Assembly: GCA_964529155.1 (NCBI GenBank)
Contig: CAZGVV010000028.1
Coordinates: 1-24,713, forward strand
Direction of reading: 5' to 3'
From: CAZGVV01 sp964529155
Lineage (GTDB): Bacteria > Pseudomonadota > Alphaproteobacteria > Rickettsiales > SXRF01
Length of the DNA: 24,713 bases
This document shows, piece by piece, positions 14,702-22,234 of the stretch. The translations under genes were made by a program, and so were the position numbers. Position 1 is the first letter of the stretch. Each line of letters opens with the position of its first letter. The notes under the pieces were generated by a model that ran no database searches, was not told the DNA's origin, and was given only the letters and a program-made list of their open reading frames with translations.

Positions 14702-15790
14702 CTACCTCAATTTCAACGTCGAAAGCCCAATCAGCGCAAAAATGCAGGCAACAATCCAGAAACGTACCACGATGGTGGTTTCTTTCCAGCCGATCTTTTC
14801 AAAATGGTGATGAATCGGCGCCATTTTGAACACGCGTTTGCCAGTACGTTTGAAATACGCCACCTGGATGATGACGCTAGCGGCTTCGACCACGAATAAT
14901 CCCCCGATAATCGCAAGTACGATTTCATGCTTAATAATGACACTGATAATGCCAAGTGCTCCACCCAGGGCCAGGCTGCCGGTGTCACCCATGAACACTT
15001 TGGCCGGTGGTGCATTAAACCACAAGAATCCCATCACCGCACCGATCAAGCTTGCGCAGAATACCGCAAGTTCACCGCTACCGGGCACATAATGCAGCTG
15101 TAAATAATTTGCGAAAATAGAATTTCCAACCAGATAGGTAATGAGGGCAAAACACCCCGCTACAATCGCTACCGGCACACTCACTAATCCATCGAGCCCA
15201 TCCGTCAAGTTCACCGCATTTGATGCACCAACCACCACAAGCCATACGAATACGTAATAAAACAGTCCCAGATCAATGAGGTAATCTTTGAAAAAAGGCA
15301 CGGCCATAAAGCCAGCCAACCCTAGCGGGGCGATGTGCTGTATAATGCAGGTTGCGATTAGCACAATAAGGGTTTGTATCAATATTTTCTTACGCCCGGA
15401 CAACCCCTTGCTGTTGCGCTTGGTGAGTTTTAAATAATCATCACCTGCCCCTATCAACCCAAAACCAAGCGTTACAAATAAGGTGACCCAAATATAGACG
15501 TTATCTAAATCCGCCCATAGCACTGTGGACAGGGTAGAAGAAAGCAAAATCATCAACCCGCCCATGGTAGGTGTGCCTTTTTTGGTTTCCAAATGCGATG
15601 CAGGGCCGTCCTGACGGATAGGCTGGCCTTCACCTTGCCGGGATTTCAGCCAGCGAATGACTTTAGGCCCGATGATGAAACTAATAATCAGTGCGGTAAA
15701 CACCGCGCCGCCGCTGCGGAACGTCAAATAGCGGAATAAATTAAAAAACCCGGCATGCTCTGCCAGAGGTGCGAGTAGATTATACAGCAT
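14702..15790 (-). CDS. mraY: Phospho-MurNAc-pentapeptide translocase
   Basis: MraY transfers phospho-MurNAc-pentapeptide to undecaprenyl phosphate at the inner membrane, making lipid I. With the ATG at 15788-15790 the protein has 362 residues, the usual length, and starts MLYNLLAPLAEH as in relatives. About ten membrane helices are predicted by eye. Catalytic features are present: the DD pair in GAGDDYLKL (117-118), NLTDGLDGL (~194-202), the FMGDTGSLALGG aspartate, and the PIHHHFE signature (HHH 327-329). It overlaps murF by 11 nt; an AGGAG stands ten bases before the start. The 16 extra upstream codons of the open frame are excluded because they lie in murF and are not conserved. Confidence 0.96.
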   Translation of the reverse strand: MLYNLLAPLAEHAGFFNLFRYLTFRSGGAVFTALIISFIIGPKVIRWLKSRQGEGQPIRQDGPASHLETKKGTPTMGGLMILLSSTLSTVLWADLDNVYIWVTLFVTLGFGLIGAGDDYLKLTKRNSKGLSGRKKILIQTLIVLIATCIIQHIAPLGLAGFMAVPFFKDYLIDLGLFYYVFVWLVVVGASNAVNLTDGLDGLVSVPVAIVAGCFALITYLVGNSIFANYLQLHYVPGSGELAVFCASLIGAVMGFLWFNAPPAKVFMGDTGSLALGGALGIISVIIKHEIVLAIIGGLFVVEAASVIIQVAYFKRTGKRVFKMAPIHHHFEKIGWKETTIVVRFWIVACIFALIGLSTLKLR

Positions 15791-17189
15791 GGGCGTGTGT
15801 CTCCTGTTCCGGCGCAAGTAACGCATGGGCAATATCATACATGTGGCTGCCGTGCGAGCCTTTAACCAATACGGTGTCGCCAGGTTTTAACGCCGCACGC
15901 AACAACGGCAATAGCGCCGCCGCATCCGGCGCATGGGCAGCACGCATAGCGGCGGGCACGGCGTCATAGAGCTGACGCATCAACGGGCCAGCCACAAAAA
16001 GCTGTGCCACCCCAGCAGCTTGCAATTCAGGTGCAAGGCCCGTATGCAGCACTGGCCCGCTCTCGCCTAATTCGCGCATATCACCAAGCGCTGCAATTAA
16101 ACGCCCTTTCGCTACGCCGCTTTTTTTCAACTCACTTAACCGCACAAATGCAGCGCGCATCGCAGCAGGGCTGGCGTTGTAGCTATCATCCACCAGTAAC
16201 GCCTGGCCACCGTTTACGGCAATTGGATGCAGGCTCCCGCGGCCCGGAAGCTCCTGCAACTTAGCAAGCGCAGTCGCTGTTTTTTGTATATCGAGCCCAA
16301 GTGCATGCGCCACCGCCAATGCCGAAAGCGAGGCCCGTGCCCAATGCAGCCCTACGGTTCCAAGCGTATAGCCAATCGGTTTACCCGCAATTTCTGCTAC
16401 CACGGCGCTACCGCTGGCGCTGGGTTGATACTCTTTCAAGCAAACATCGCTTTTTGCATCCTGCCCGAAAGTAAGAATACGCTCAGCGTGTGCGGCTAGT
16501 TGATTAAATTGCGGATTATCACGGTTTAAAATCGCCGTGCCATTTGGCACCAGCCCTTCAAAAATTTCAGCTTTGGCTTCAGCAATTTGTTCTACCGAGT
16601 CAAAAAACTCCAGATGCACCGCTTCTACGGTGGTTATCAGCGCCACATGCGGCCGTACTTGCTTAGTGAGCGCACTGATTTCACCGGCATGGTTCATCCC
16701 AAGCTCAAATACGGCATATTCCGCAGACGGCGGAAAATTTGCCAGATTGAGCGGCGTGCCAATGTGGTTATTAAAATTTCCATGGCTGGCAAATGTTTCG
16801 CCATGCGCGCTTAACACCAGCTTCAACATTTCTTTTGCCGATGTTTTTCCTACACTGCCCGTTACCGCCACAATTTTTGCCTGAGCACGCGCACGCCCGG
16901 CGCAGCCTAATGCCTCAAGCGCATGCTGGACGTCTGGCACAATCAGTAATTTTGCAGGATCTACGCCTGCAATCATGTGCGTCACTAACGCCGCTGATGC
17001 ACCGCGTTTTAACGCATCGGCTACAAATGCATGGCCATCAACCCGCTCGCCCGGCAAAGCCACAAATAATTCGCCGCCGGTAATAACCCGGCTATCAATC
17101 ACCACCGCCCGCACGTTCCAATTTCCCGATGTTTTCCCATCGGTCGCCTGCGCCGCATCTGCTGCTGTCCACAGTATTTTATCCGCCAC
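15780..17189 (-). CDS. murF: UDP-MurNAc-tripeptide--D-alanyl-D-alanine ligase
   Basis: MurF adds D-Ala-D-Ala to complete the UDP-MurNAc pentapeptide. The 469-residue protein shows DSR in the N-terminal substrate domain (32-34), the P-loop TGSVGKTSAKEML (110-122), ELGMNHAGEI, and VDDSYNASPAAM in the C-terminal domain. The start is a GTG at 17187-17189: a strong GGGAGG lies exactly six bases upstream, while the nearby ATG belongs to the last codons of murE. It therefore overlaps murE by 11 nt. A second 11-nt overlap links it to mraY. Confidence 0.95.
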   Translation of the reverse strand: MADKILWTAADAAQATDGKTSGNWNVRAVVIDSRVITGGELFVALPGERVDGHAFVADALKRGASAALVTHMIAGVDPAKLLIVPDVQHALEALGCAGRARAQAKIVAVTGSVGKTSAKEMLKLVLSAHGETFASHGNFNNHIGTPLNLANFPPSAEYAVFELGMNHAGEISALTKQVRPHVALITTVEAVHLEFFDSVEQIAEAKAEIFEGLVPNGTAILNRDNPQFNQLAAHAERILTFGQDAKSDVCLKEYQPSASGSAVVAEIAGKPIGYTLGTVGLHWARASLSALAVAHALGLDIQKTATALAKLQELPGRGSLHPIAVNGGQALLVDDSYNASPAAMRAAFVRLSELKKSGVAKGRLIAALGDMRELGESGPVLHTGLAPELQAAGVAQLFVAGPLMRQLYDAVPAAMRAAHAPDAAALLPLLRAALKPGDTVLVKGSHGSHMYDIAHALLAPEQETHAHAV

Positions 17190-18618
17190 GCATGGCCTCC
17201 CTTGCTATGTTTGCATCGTCGAACGGATAGTCCACCCCGCCGATGGTTTGTGTATGTTCATGTCCTTTGCCTGCCAGTAACAGCACGTCACCTGGCTTGA
17301 GCATGTTGACCGCACCATAAATGGCGGCGCGGCGATCGGCAATTTCTTTTGCATGCGGAGCGTTAACTAATATTTCGGCGCGAATCTGGCTGGGATCTTC
17401 GCTGCGCGGATTATCATCGGTCACAATCGCCACATCCGCGAATTGCGCTGCCGCCGCGCCCATTTGCGGACGCTTGCCCTTATCACGGTCGCCACCACAG
17501 CCAAACACCACAATAAGCCGCGACGGTGTGTGAGGGCGCAGGGTTTGCAGTACATTGCCAAGTGCGGCAGGGGTATGGGCATAATCCACATAAATGGCCG
17601 CACCGTGATGCAGCCCTACCCGCTCCAGCCTTCCGGGCACACCGCTTAGTGTCGGCAACAGCGCAGCCAATGTTTGCGCATCGCCACCAAACGCAGTGAG
17701 CAATCCCAGCGCTGCGAGCATATTATACACTTGGAAGGTGCCCACATGCGGCAAAGTAAGGACATGTTCCTGGCCAAAAATACGTATATGCGCCCGTTGG
17801 CCTTCCGGCAGCGGCGTAGTGCTTATAATGCACAATTCCTCACCAGTGCGCCCATAGCTCCACACACGAATGCCGCGCGCCTCACAGCGGCTTTTCAGCA
17901 CGGCGAATCGGGCGTCATCAGCGTTTAGCACGGCAGTTCCGTCTGCCGTTAGTAAATCTACAAATAAGCGGGCTTTAGCGGTGAAATAGGCTTCGTCCGT
18001 ACCGTGATAATCCAAATGATCGCGCGTGAGGTTGGTAAACGCTGCCGCACGCACTTTTACGCCGTCCATGCGGAATTGATCCAAACCATGGCTGGACGCT
18101 TCCAGGCATGCATGCGTATAGCCGCCTGCAGCAAGCCGCGCGAGAATGGCATGTAGACGCACGGGGTCCGGCGTGGTCCTTCCGCCAGCAACCAATTCGC
18201 TACGCCCTTCTCCCAGCACGCCGAGCGTTCCGATAGAAGCCGCACGCCTGCCACTGGCTTCAGCCAGTTGCCGGAAAAATTCGGCGGTCGAGGTTTTACC
18301 ATCGGTGCCGGTGACGGCGGCCATGTATTCCGGTTGTGCGCCATAAAAAGCGGCGGCAGCGTACGACAAGGCTTGCCGGGAATTTTTCACCACGATATGC
18401 GGAACTCCTACTGGCTTATCATACGCTTCTGAAATAACCGCCGCAGCGCCCTGAGCAAGGGCTTGAGGAATAAAATCCCTTCCGTCCGTACTCACGCCGG
18501 GAATGGCGACGAACAGAAACCCCGGCTCAACCACGCGGGAATCCATCGTAATACCGCGAATTTCGCACTCCGGCATGCCGGACGCGCTAGTGAGCTCGGT
18601 AAGTCGTCGCGTGGACAT
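17179..18618 (-). CDS. murE: UDP-MurNAc-L-Ala-D-Glu--2,6-diaminopimelate ligase
   Basis: MurE adds the third amino acid of the peptide stem. The DNPR motif at about residues 402-405 (in TDDNPRSEDP) marks the meso-diaminopimelate-specific form, so the wall is of the Gram-negative DAP type. The P-loop GTDGKTS is at 104-110, ASSHGLDQFR and NLTRDHLDYHG follow, and the TAKARLF lysine (~215) would be carbamylated. I set the start at the ATG 18616-18618 because GGAGG lies six bases upstream and the protein then has 479 residues; in-frame ATGs at 18660 and 18681 would add 14 or 21 residues without a better ribosome site. This leaves 49 nt after the ftsI stop. Confidence 0.95.
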   Translation of the reverse strand: MSTRRLTELTSASGMPECEIRGITMDSRVVEPGFLFVAIPGVSTDGRDFIPQALAQGAAAVISEAYDKPVGVPHIVVKNSRQALSYAAAAFYGAQPEYMAAVTGTDGKTSTAEFFRQLAEASGRRAASIGTLGVLGEGRSELVAGGRTTPDPVRLHAILARLAAGGYTHACLEASSHGLDQFRMDGVKVRAAAFTNLTRDHLDYHGTDEAYFTAKARLFVDLLTADGTAVLNADDARFAVLKSRCEARGIRVWSYGRTGEELCIISTTPLPEGQRAHIRIFGQEHVLTLPHVGTFQVYNMLAALGLLTAFGGDAQTLAALLPTLSGVPGRLERVGLHHGAAIYVDYAHTPAALGNVLQTLRPHTPSRLIVVFGCGGDRDKGKRPQMGAAAAQFADVAIVTDDNPRSEDPSQIRAEILVNAPHAKEIADRRAAIYGAVNMLKPGDVLLLAGKGHEHTQTIGGVDYPFDDANIAREAMRGG

Positions 18619-18667
18619 AGCGCGCCTCCAGACTTGGGGAAGACGTAGTGGGGTCGGCATTAACCCA

Positions 18668-20371
18668 CTATTTACCGGCATCATCGGCACCTTCCATTAC
18701 TGAGGAGACACTCATCNNNNNNNNNNCCCTCAAAGGCGCCATACGCGCAACACTCCGGCCCACTGCCGGTGCGGCCACCCCGCCGCCGGTTGCATTGCCA
18801 TAGCTCGCAGCAATAGGTTTGGGCCCGTCTACCATGACCAACACCACATAACGCGGGTCATCCACTGGGAACGTGGCAACAAATGAGGCCATTTTGTTAT
18901 TCTTACTATATCCGCCACCTTCGGCGCGTTCGGCCGTTCCTGTTTTTCCACCAATCCTATACCCCTGCACATCCGCTTTGCCACCCGTACCATGTAGCAC
19001 CACCAGACGCATTAACCGGCGCATTTGCTGCGATGTTTCGGCGCTGATGATACGTGGTCCTTCTTCCCGGTCTTTATTGCCGTCTTTTATCAATGTCAAA
19101 TGTGGTAACCGCCCACCCCCCACCAAGGTCGCAATCCCACGCACCAGATGCAGCGGCGTCACCGCAAGGCCATGCCCATAGGAGATGGTAATCGCATTAA
19201 TTTCGCGCCATTCTTTAGGGTAAAGTGGCTGCGGATGCTCGGCAAGCTCGATTTCGATCGGCTTTAACATGCCAAGCTTATCCATAAACGATTTTTGTGC
19301 TTTCGCGCCCAAATCCAGAATCATCCGCGCTGCGCCGACGTTAGAGGAGTACGCATAAATTTCCGGCACGGACATCCAGCGCGGTTTGGGGTGTGAATCA
19401 CTGATAGTAAAATTAGCAAAATGCAACGGCGCGGTCGTGTCATAGGTGCGCTTCAAACTGGCTGTGCCATTTTCCAGCGCCAGTGCCATGGTAAAACTTT
19501 TAAACGTCGAGCCCATTTCATACGTGCCCAAGGCCACACGGTCAAACCGCTGATCGTCGGTTGCCCGCGCCGGGGCATGCGGATCAAAATCCGGCAGCGA
19601 TACCATGGAGAGTAATTCCCCGGTTTTCACATCTGCCACCACACCGATACCAGCTGTCGCATGAAATGTTTCAATAGCACGCAAGGTTTCCTGGCGCACA
19701 ATATGCTGGACGCGTGCATCCAGAGAAAGAGTCAGCGGCTCGCGGCTTGCATCAGGGGCTGAAAGTTCCGCATTGGAAAATTTCTCGGTGCCGGAAAGCC
19801 CGCTATTATCTACCCCCACATACCCCACTGCATGAGCAAATAGATTGCCGTAGGGATAGATGCGGCGTTCTTCCGGCGCGAAATACACCCCCGGAATACC
19901 TAACGTATTCACCGCCTGCTGCTCTACAGGAGAGAGCCAGCGCTTAATCCACACGAAAGACCGACCGCTTTTCAACCGCTTGAGCAATGCATCCCGCGGC
20001 ACGCCGGTAGCGCTGCTTAACCGCGAGGCGGCGGCATCTGCGTCATGAATTTCACGGGGATTAGCAAATGCCGATGAGGTCATCAGGCTGGTGGCAAGCA
20101 ACATACCGTTGCGATCAACGATTTCGCCCCGGTGGAATACCGGCTCACCGGCACGCACCTCCGCATCTTCGGGATCAGCGGAAAGGCCTTGTGCCTGCGC
20201 ACTTTCAGGGTGCGATGGCCGATGAATCATCATGCCGATCAAACGCACCTGCAGGCTTCCGAAACATAACGCCAGGAACATGCCGACACAAATCAAGCGC
20301 AAACGGCTCTCGCCAAGCACGCGGCTGGCGGTGCTTTCACGAACGATTACGTGTTTGCGGGCACGACTCAT
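18668..20371 (-). CDS. ftsI: Septal peptidoglycan transpeptidase FtsI (PBP3), interrupted by an assembly gap
   Basis: FtsI is the class B penicillin-binding protein that cross-links septal peptidoglycan with FtsW. It has a short basic cytoplasmic N-terminus, one membrane segment (~residues 25-47), a pedestal domain, and a transpeptidase domain with the three serine-enzyme motifs: STFK (288-291), SSN (342-344) and KTG (476-478). The sequence is continuous for 548 residues to ...VGRSVARMAPLR. Then come 10 Ns. Beyond the gap, frame MSVSSVMEGADDAGK ends at the TAG 18668, but the gap length is a placeholder, so frame and C-terminus are not certain. The start overlaps ftsL as ATGA. Confidence 0.9.
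   Translation of the reverse strand: MSRARKHVIVRESTASRVLGESRLRLICVGMFLALCFGSLQVRLIGMMIHRPSHPESAQAQGLSADPEDAEVRAGEPVFHRGEIVDRNGMLLATSLMTSSAFANPREIHDADAAASRLSSATGVPRDALLKRLKSGRSFVWIKRWLSPVEQQAVNTLGIPGVYFAPEERRIYPYGNLFAHAVGYVGVDNSGLSGTEKFSNAELSAPDASREPLTLSLDARVQHIVRQETLRAIETFHATAGIGVVADVKTGELLSMVSLPDFDPHAPARATDDQRFDRVALGTYEMGSTFKSFTMALALENGTASLKRTYDTTAPLHFANFTISDSHPKPRWMSVPEIYAYSSNVGAARMILDLGAKAQKSFMDKLGMLKPIEIELAEHPQPLYPKEWREINAITISYGHGLAVTPLHLVRGIATLVGGGRLPHLTLIKDGNKDREEGPRIISAETSQQMRRLMRLVVLHGTGGKADVQGYRIGGKTGTAERAEGGGYSKNNKMASFVATFPVDDPRYVVLVMVDGPKPIAASYGNATGGGVAAPAVGRSVARMAPLRXXXXMSVSSVMEGADDAGK
18717..18726. other. Assembly gap (10 Ns)
   Basis: Ten unknown bases lie in the 3' part of ftsI. 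A run of exactly ten suggests a scaffolding placeholder, so the true distance between the two sides, and the order of contigs here, are not shown by the sequence. The dcw gene order across the gap is the expected one (ftsI then murE), which supports the join. Confidence 0.95.
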
Positions 20372-20730
20372 TCCTCTTCCCTGGGTGTAGCAACGGTAGT
20401 GTGCAGGGCCGCAGGCACCACCTGCACTGACGATACGGTGCGGTTAGGCTGCAAGCGGGTATCCAATCCTTTTATATCTGCGACTTGATTGGGCTGCATA
20501 GGCTGCAAATGCAGGTATTTTTCACTTAGCCGCTCTAAACGCTCGGGACGCGTAAGGTATGCCCACTCCGCAGCGGCAGCATGTAGATTTTCCCGCTCCT
20601 GCTGCAGGCTGCGCGTTGTTTGCGCAATTTCAGAACGGATGCTCAGCACCTGGTATTTCACGCGGTATAAGCCGTAAGACGCCACCACAAACATCAGCAC
20701 CCAGGCCAGCATGATAAACCGTGGCTTCAT
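20368..20730 (-). CDS. ftsL: Cell division protein FtsL
   Basis: A 120-residue bitopic membrane protein: one membrane helix near the N-terminus (~5-23), then a heptad-like segment (VLSIRSEIAQTTRSLQQERENLHAAAAEWAYL, about 28-60) and the short conserved 'L.RPERLERL.EKYL.LQPM' block. FtsL joins FtsB and FtsQ to activate FtsWI at the septum. Sequence conservation of this family is weak; identification rests on topology, the RPERLE motif and position between rsmH and ftsI. GGAGG lies seven bases before the ATG, which overlaps the rsmH stop (ATGA). The Pro/Gln-rich C-terminal tail is variable in the family. Confidence 0.85.
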   Translation of the reverse strand: MKPRFIMLAWVLMFVVASYGLYRVKYQVLSIRSEIAQTTRSLQQERENLHAAAAEWAYLTRPERLERLSEKYLHLQPMQPNQVADIKGLDTRLQPNRTVSSVQVVPAALHTTVATPREEE

Positions 20731-21674
20731 AACACAGCCTCCGTACGAATAGCGGTGCGTAGCATGGCAGAACGGGCGCGTGGGTTATGCTCAGCTTCGG
20801 CGTCAGTCACGCCATATTTTTTCACACTCTCGCGGAAAAAAATGGGGGGATTGGTCACTGCCTGGTCAGCCAGATGGCCTTCCGGACGGTGGCGAAAATC
20901 CCCCCCAAGCTTACCGCAACGGGAGTGGGTAAAAAGTTTGACCATACGGTCTTCCAGGGAATGGAACGTCACCACCACCAACCGCCCACCGGGGGCAAGT
21001 AAGCGGGTGGCCGCCTCGAGGCCTTCTTCCAATTCACCGAGTTCGTCATTCACATAGATACGCAACGCTTGAAACGTGCGCGTCGCCGGATCGGTTTTTC
21101 CCGATTTCGGCACCACGCGGCGAACAATATCTGCCAATTCTGCTGTGGTCTGGATCGGCTGCAACGCACGCGCGCCAATAATCGCCTTGGCAATCCGGCG
21201 CGAAGCGCGTTCTTCGCCGTAATTATATAAAATGTCAGCCAGCTCCACTTCTTCCAGTGTATTCACCGCTTCCGCCGCCGTCATGCCCTCACGGCCCATG
21301 CGCATATCGAGCGGCCCGTCCGAACGGAAAGAAAACCCACGATCCGCCGTGTCCAGCTGCATGGAAGATACGCCAAGATCCAGCACAATCCCATTGACCG
21401 ACTGCACGCCATGGGCCGCCAGCAATTCGCACATCTGCGAAAACCGGCCAACAATCAAGGCAAAACGCGCCGGGAATTCCTGCTCCAATGTTTTGGCAAA
21501 TGCATACGCCCCAGCGTCGCGGTCCAGCGCGATGACGCGGCACTGCGCGGCGTTTAATATCGCCCGGCTATACCCGCCCGCGCCAAACGTACCGTCTACG
21601 TAAATATCGCCGTCTTGCGGCTTCAGCGCCGTGATCATTTCATTGAGCATGACGGGGATATGCGGCGCGTTCAT
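20727..21674 (-). CDS. rsmH: 16S rRNA (cytosine1402-N4)-methyltransferase
   Basis: RsmH (MraW) methylates N4 of C1402 in the 16S rRNA decoding centre using S-adenosylmethionine. The protein of 315 residues begins MNAPHIPVMLNEM, contains the SAM-binding YVDGTFGAGGYSRAIL, VLDLGVSSMQLD, and DPATRTFQALRIYVNDEL with FHSLEDRMVK toward the end. I take the ATG at 21672-21674, which overlaps the mraZ stop as ATGA with AAAGG seven bases upstream; the open frame extends 26 codons further inside mraZ. It is the usual second gene of the dcw cluster. Confidence 0.96.
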   Translation of the reverse strand: MNAPHIPVMLNEMITALKPQDGDIYVDGTFGAGGYSRAILNAAQCRVIALDRDAGAYAFAKTLEQEFPARFALIVGRFSQMCELLAAHGVQSVNGIVLDLGVSSMQLDTADRGFSFRSDGPLDMRMGREGMTAAEAVNTLEEVELADILYNYGEERASRRIAKAIIGARALQPIQTTAELADIVRRVVPKSGKTDPATRTFQALRIYVNDELGELEEGLEAATRLLAPGGRLVVVTFHSLEDRMVKLFTHSRCGKLGGDFRHRPEGHLADQAVTNPPIFFRESVKKYGVTDAEAEHNPRARSAMLRTAIRTEAVL

Positions 21675-22111
21675 GATTTGGCCTTTCCAAACATAGCACT
21701 CACGGCTTTGCGCGATTGCTTTGTATGCGCCTTCAACGCCGACGGCTCCCAAATCTCGAACACATCCCCTTTACCAACAAACGCCGCTTCATGGCTGATA
21801 TTCGCCTGTTCAATTAATTGTTCCGGCAAACAGATGCGCCCCTCGCCATCGGCGGTGAGCACCACGGTTTCACCAAACAGCACCGTGGCATAGGCATCCC
21901 GCTCGGGCGAAAAGGGGTCCATACCGTCCAGTATGCCCTGCACTTTTTGAAAATAATTCGGGCCCCACCCCTGCACACAAGGCAGGTGTAACGAGGGCGC
22001 TAAATACAATTCCCCTGCCCCTTCCTTCGCCAGGACAGCACGAAACCCCGCCGGCACGGAGACGCGACCCTTTTTGTCTATCTTATTGATATAATTGGAG
22101 AAAAAATACAT
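21671..22111 (-). CDS. mraZ: Transcriptional regulator MraZ
   Basis: MraZ is a ring-forming DNA-binding protein built of two AbrB-like halves. It binds repeats upstream of its own gene and controls the dcw cluster. Both halves show the DxxxR motif: DKKGRVSVP (from residue 12) and DGEGRICLP (from 88). I choose the ATG at 22109-22111 (147 residues, MYFFSNYINKIDKKGR...), since the family begins a few residues before the first motif. An in-frame ATG at 22133-22135 lies inside the operator repeats and is rejected. The ribosome binding site is weak (GGTTGG). It is the first gene of the cell-wall run, and its own binding sites lie just upstream. Confidence 0.95.
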   Translation of the reverse strand: MYFFSNYINKIDKKGRVSVPAGFRAVLAKEGAGELYLAPSLHLPCVQGWGPNYFQKVQGILDGMDPFSPERDAYATVLFGETVVLTADGEGRICLPEQLIEQANISHEAAFVGKGDVFEIWEPSALKAHTKQSRKAVSAMFGKAKS

Positions 22112-22124
22112 AGCCAACCGGACT

Positions 22125-22169
22125 TGGGAATTCATGGGATTATATGGGATGGTATGGGACAGACTGGGC
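22125..22169. promoter_or_regulatory. MraZ operator: five TGGG(A/C) boxes at 10-bp period
   Basis: TGGGA occurs at 22125, 22135, 22145 and 22155, and TGGGC at 22165, each separated by exactly 5 nt. MraZ is known to bind direct TGGGN repeats spaced by 5 nt before mraZ in E. coli. The array ends 13 nt from the mraZ start codon and covers the candidate promoter. Read with mraZ, the repeats are in the TCCCA orientation. Confidence 0.88.
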
Positions 22170-22177
22170 CAAGTCAA
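22149..22177 (-). promoter_or_regulatory. Candidate mraZ (dcw) promoter
   Basis: On the minus strand TTGACT (22172-22177) is followed after 17 nt by TACCAT (22149-22154). The spacer holds the two distal MraZ boxes and the -10 abuts a third, so bound MraZ would block RNA polymerase. An alternative -10, TATAAT (22139-22144), lacks a -35 at proper spacing. Confidence 0.45.
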
Positions 22178-22234
22178 GGCGTATTTAGCGCACGCAGGGT
22201 TGCGCCGGGCCTGTAATTGTGCTTTAGTTCGCTT

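Noticed and set aside
22125..22169. CRISPR-like or simple tandem repeat reading of the TGGGA array
   Set aside because: The 5-nt boxes with variable 5-nt spacers next to mraZ match the known MraZ operator layout; no CRISPR array is seen anywhere in the window.
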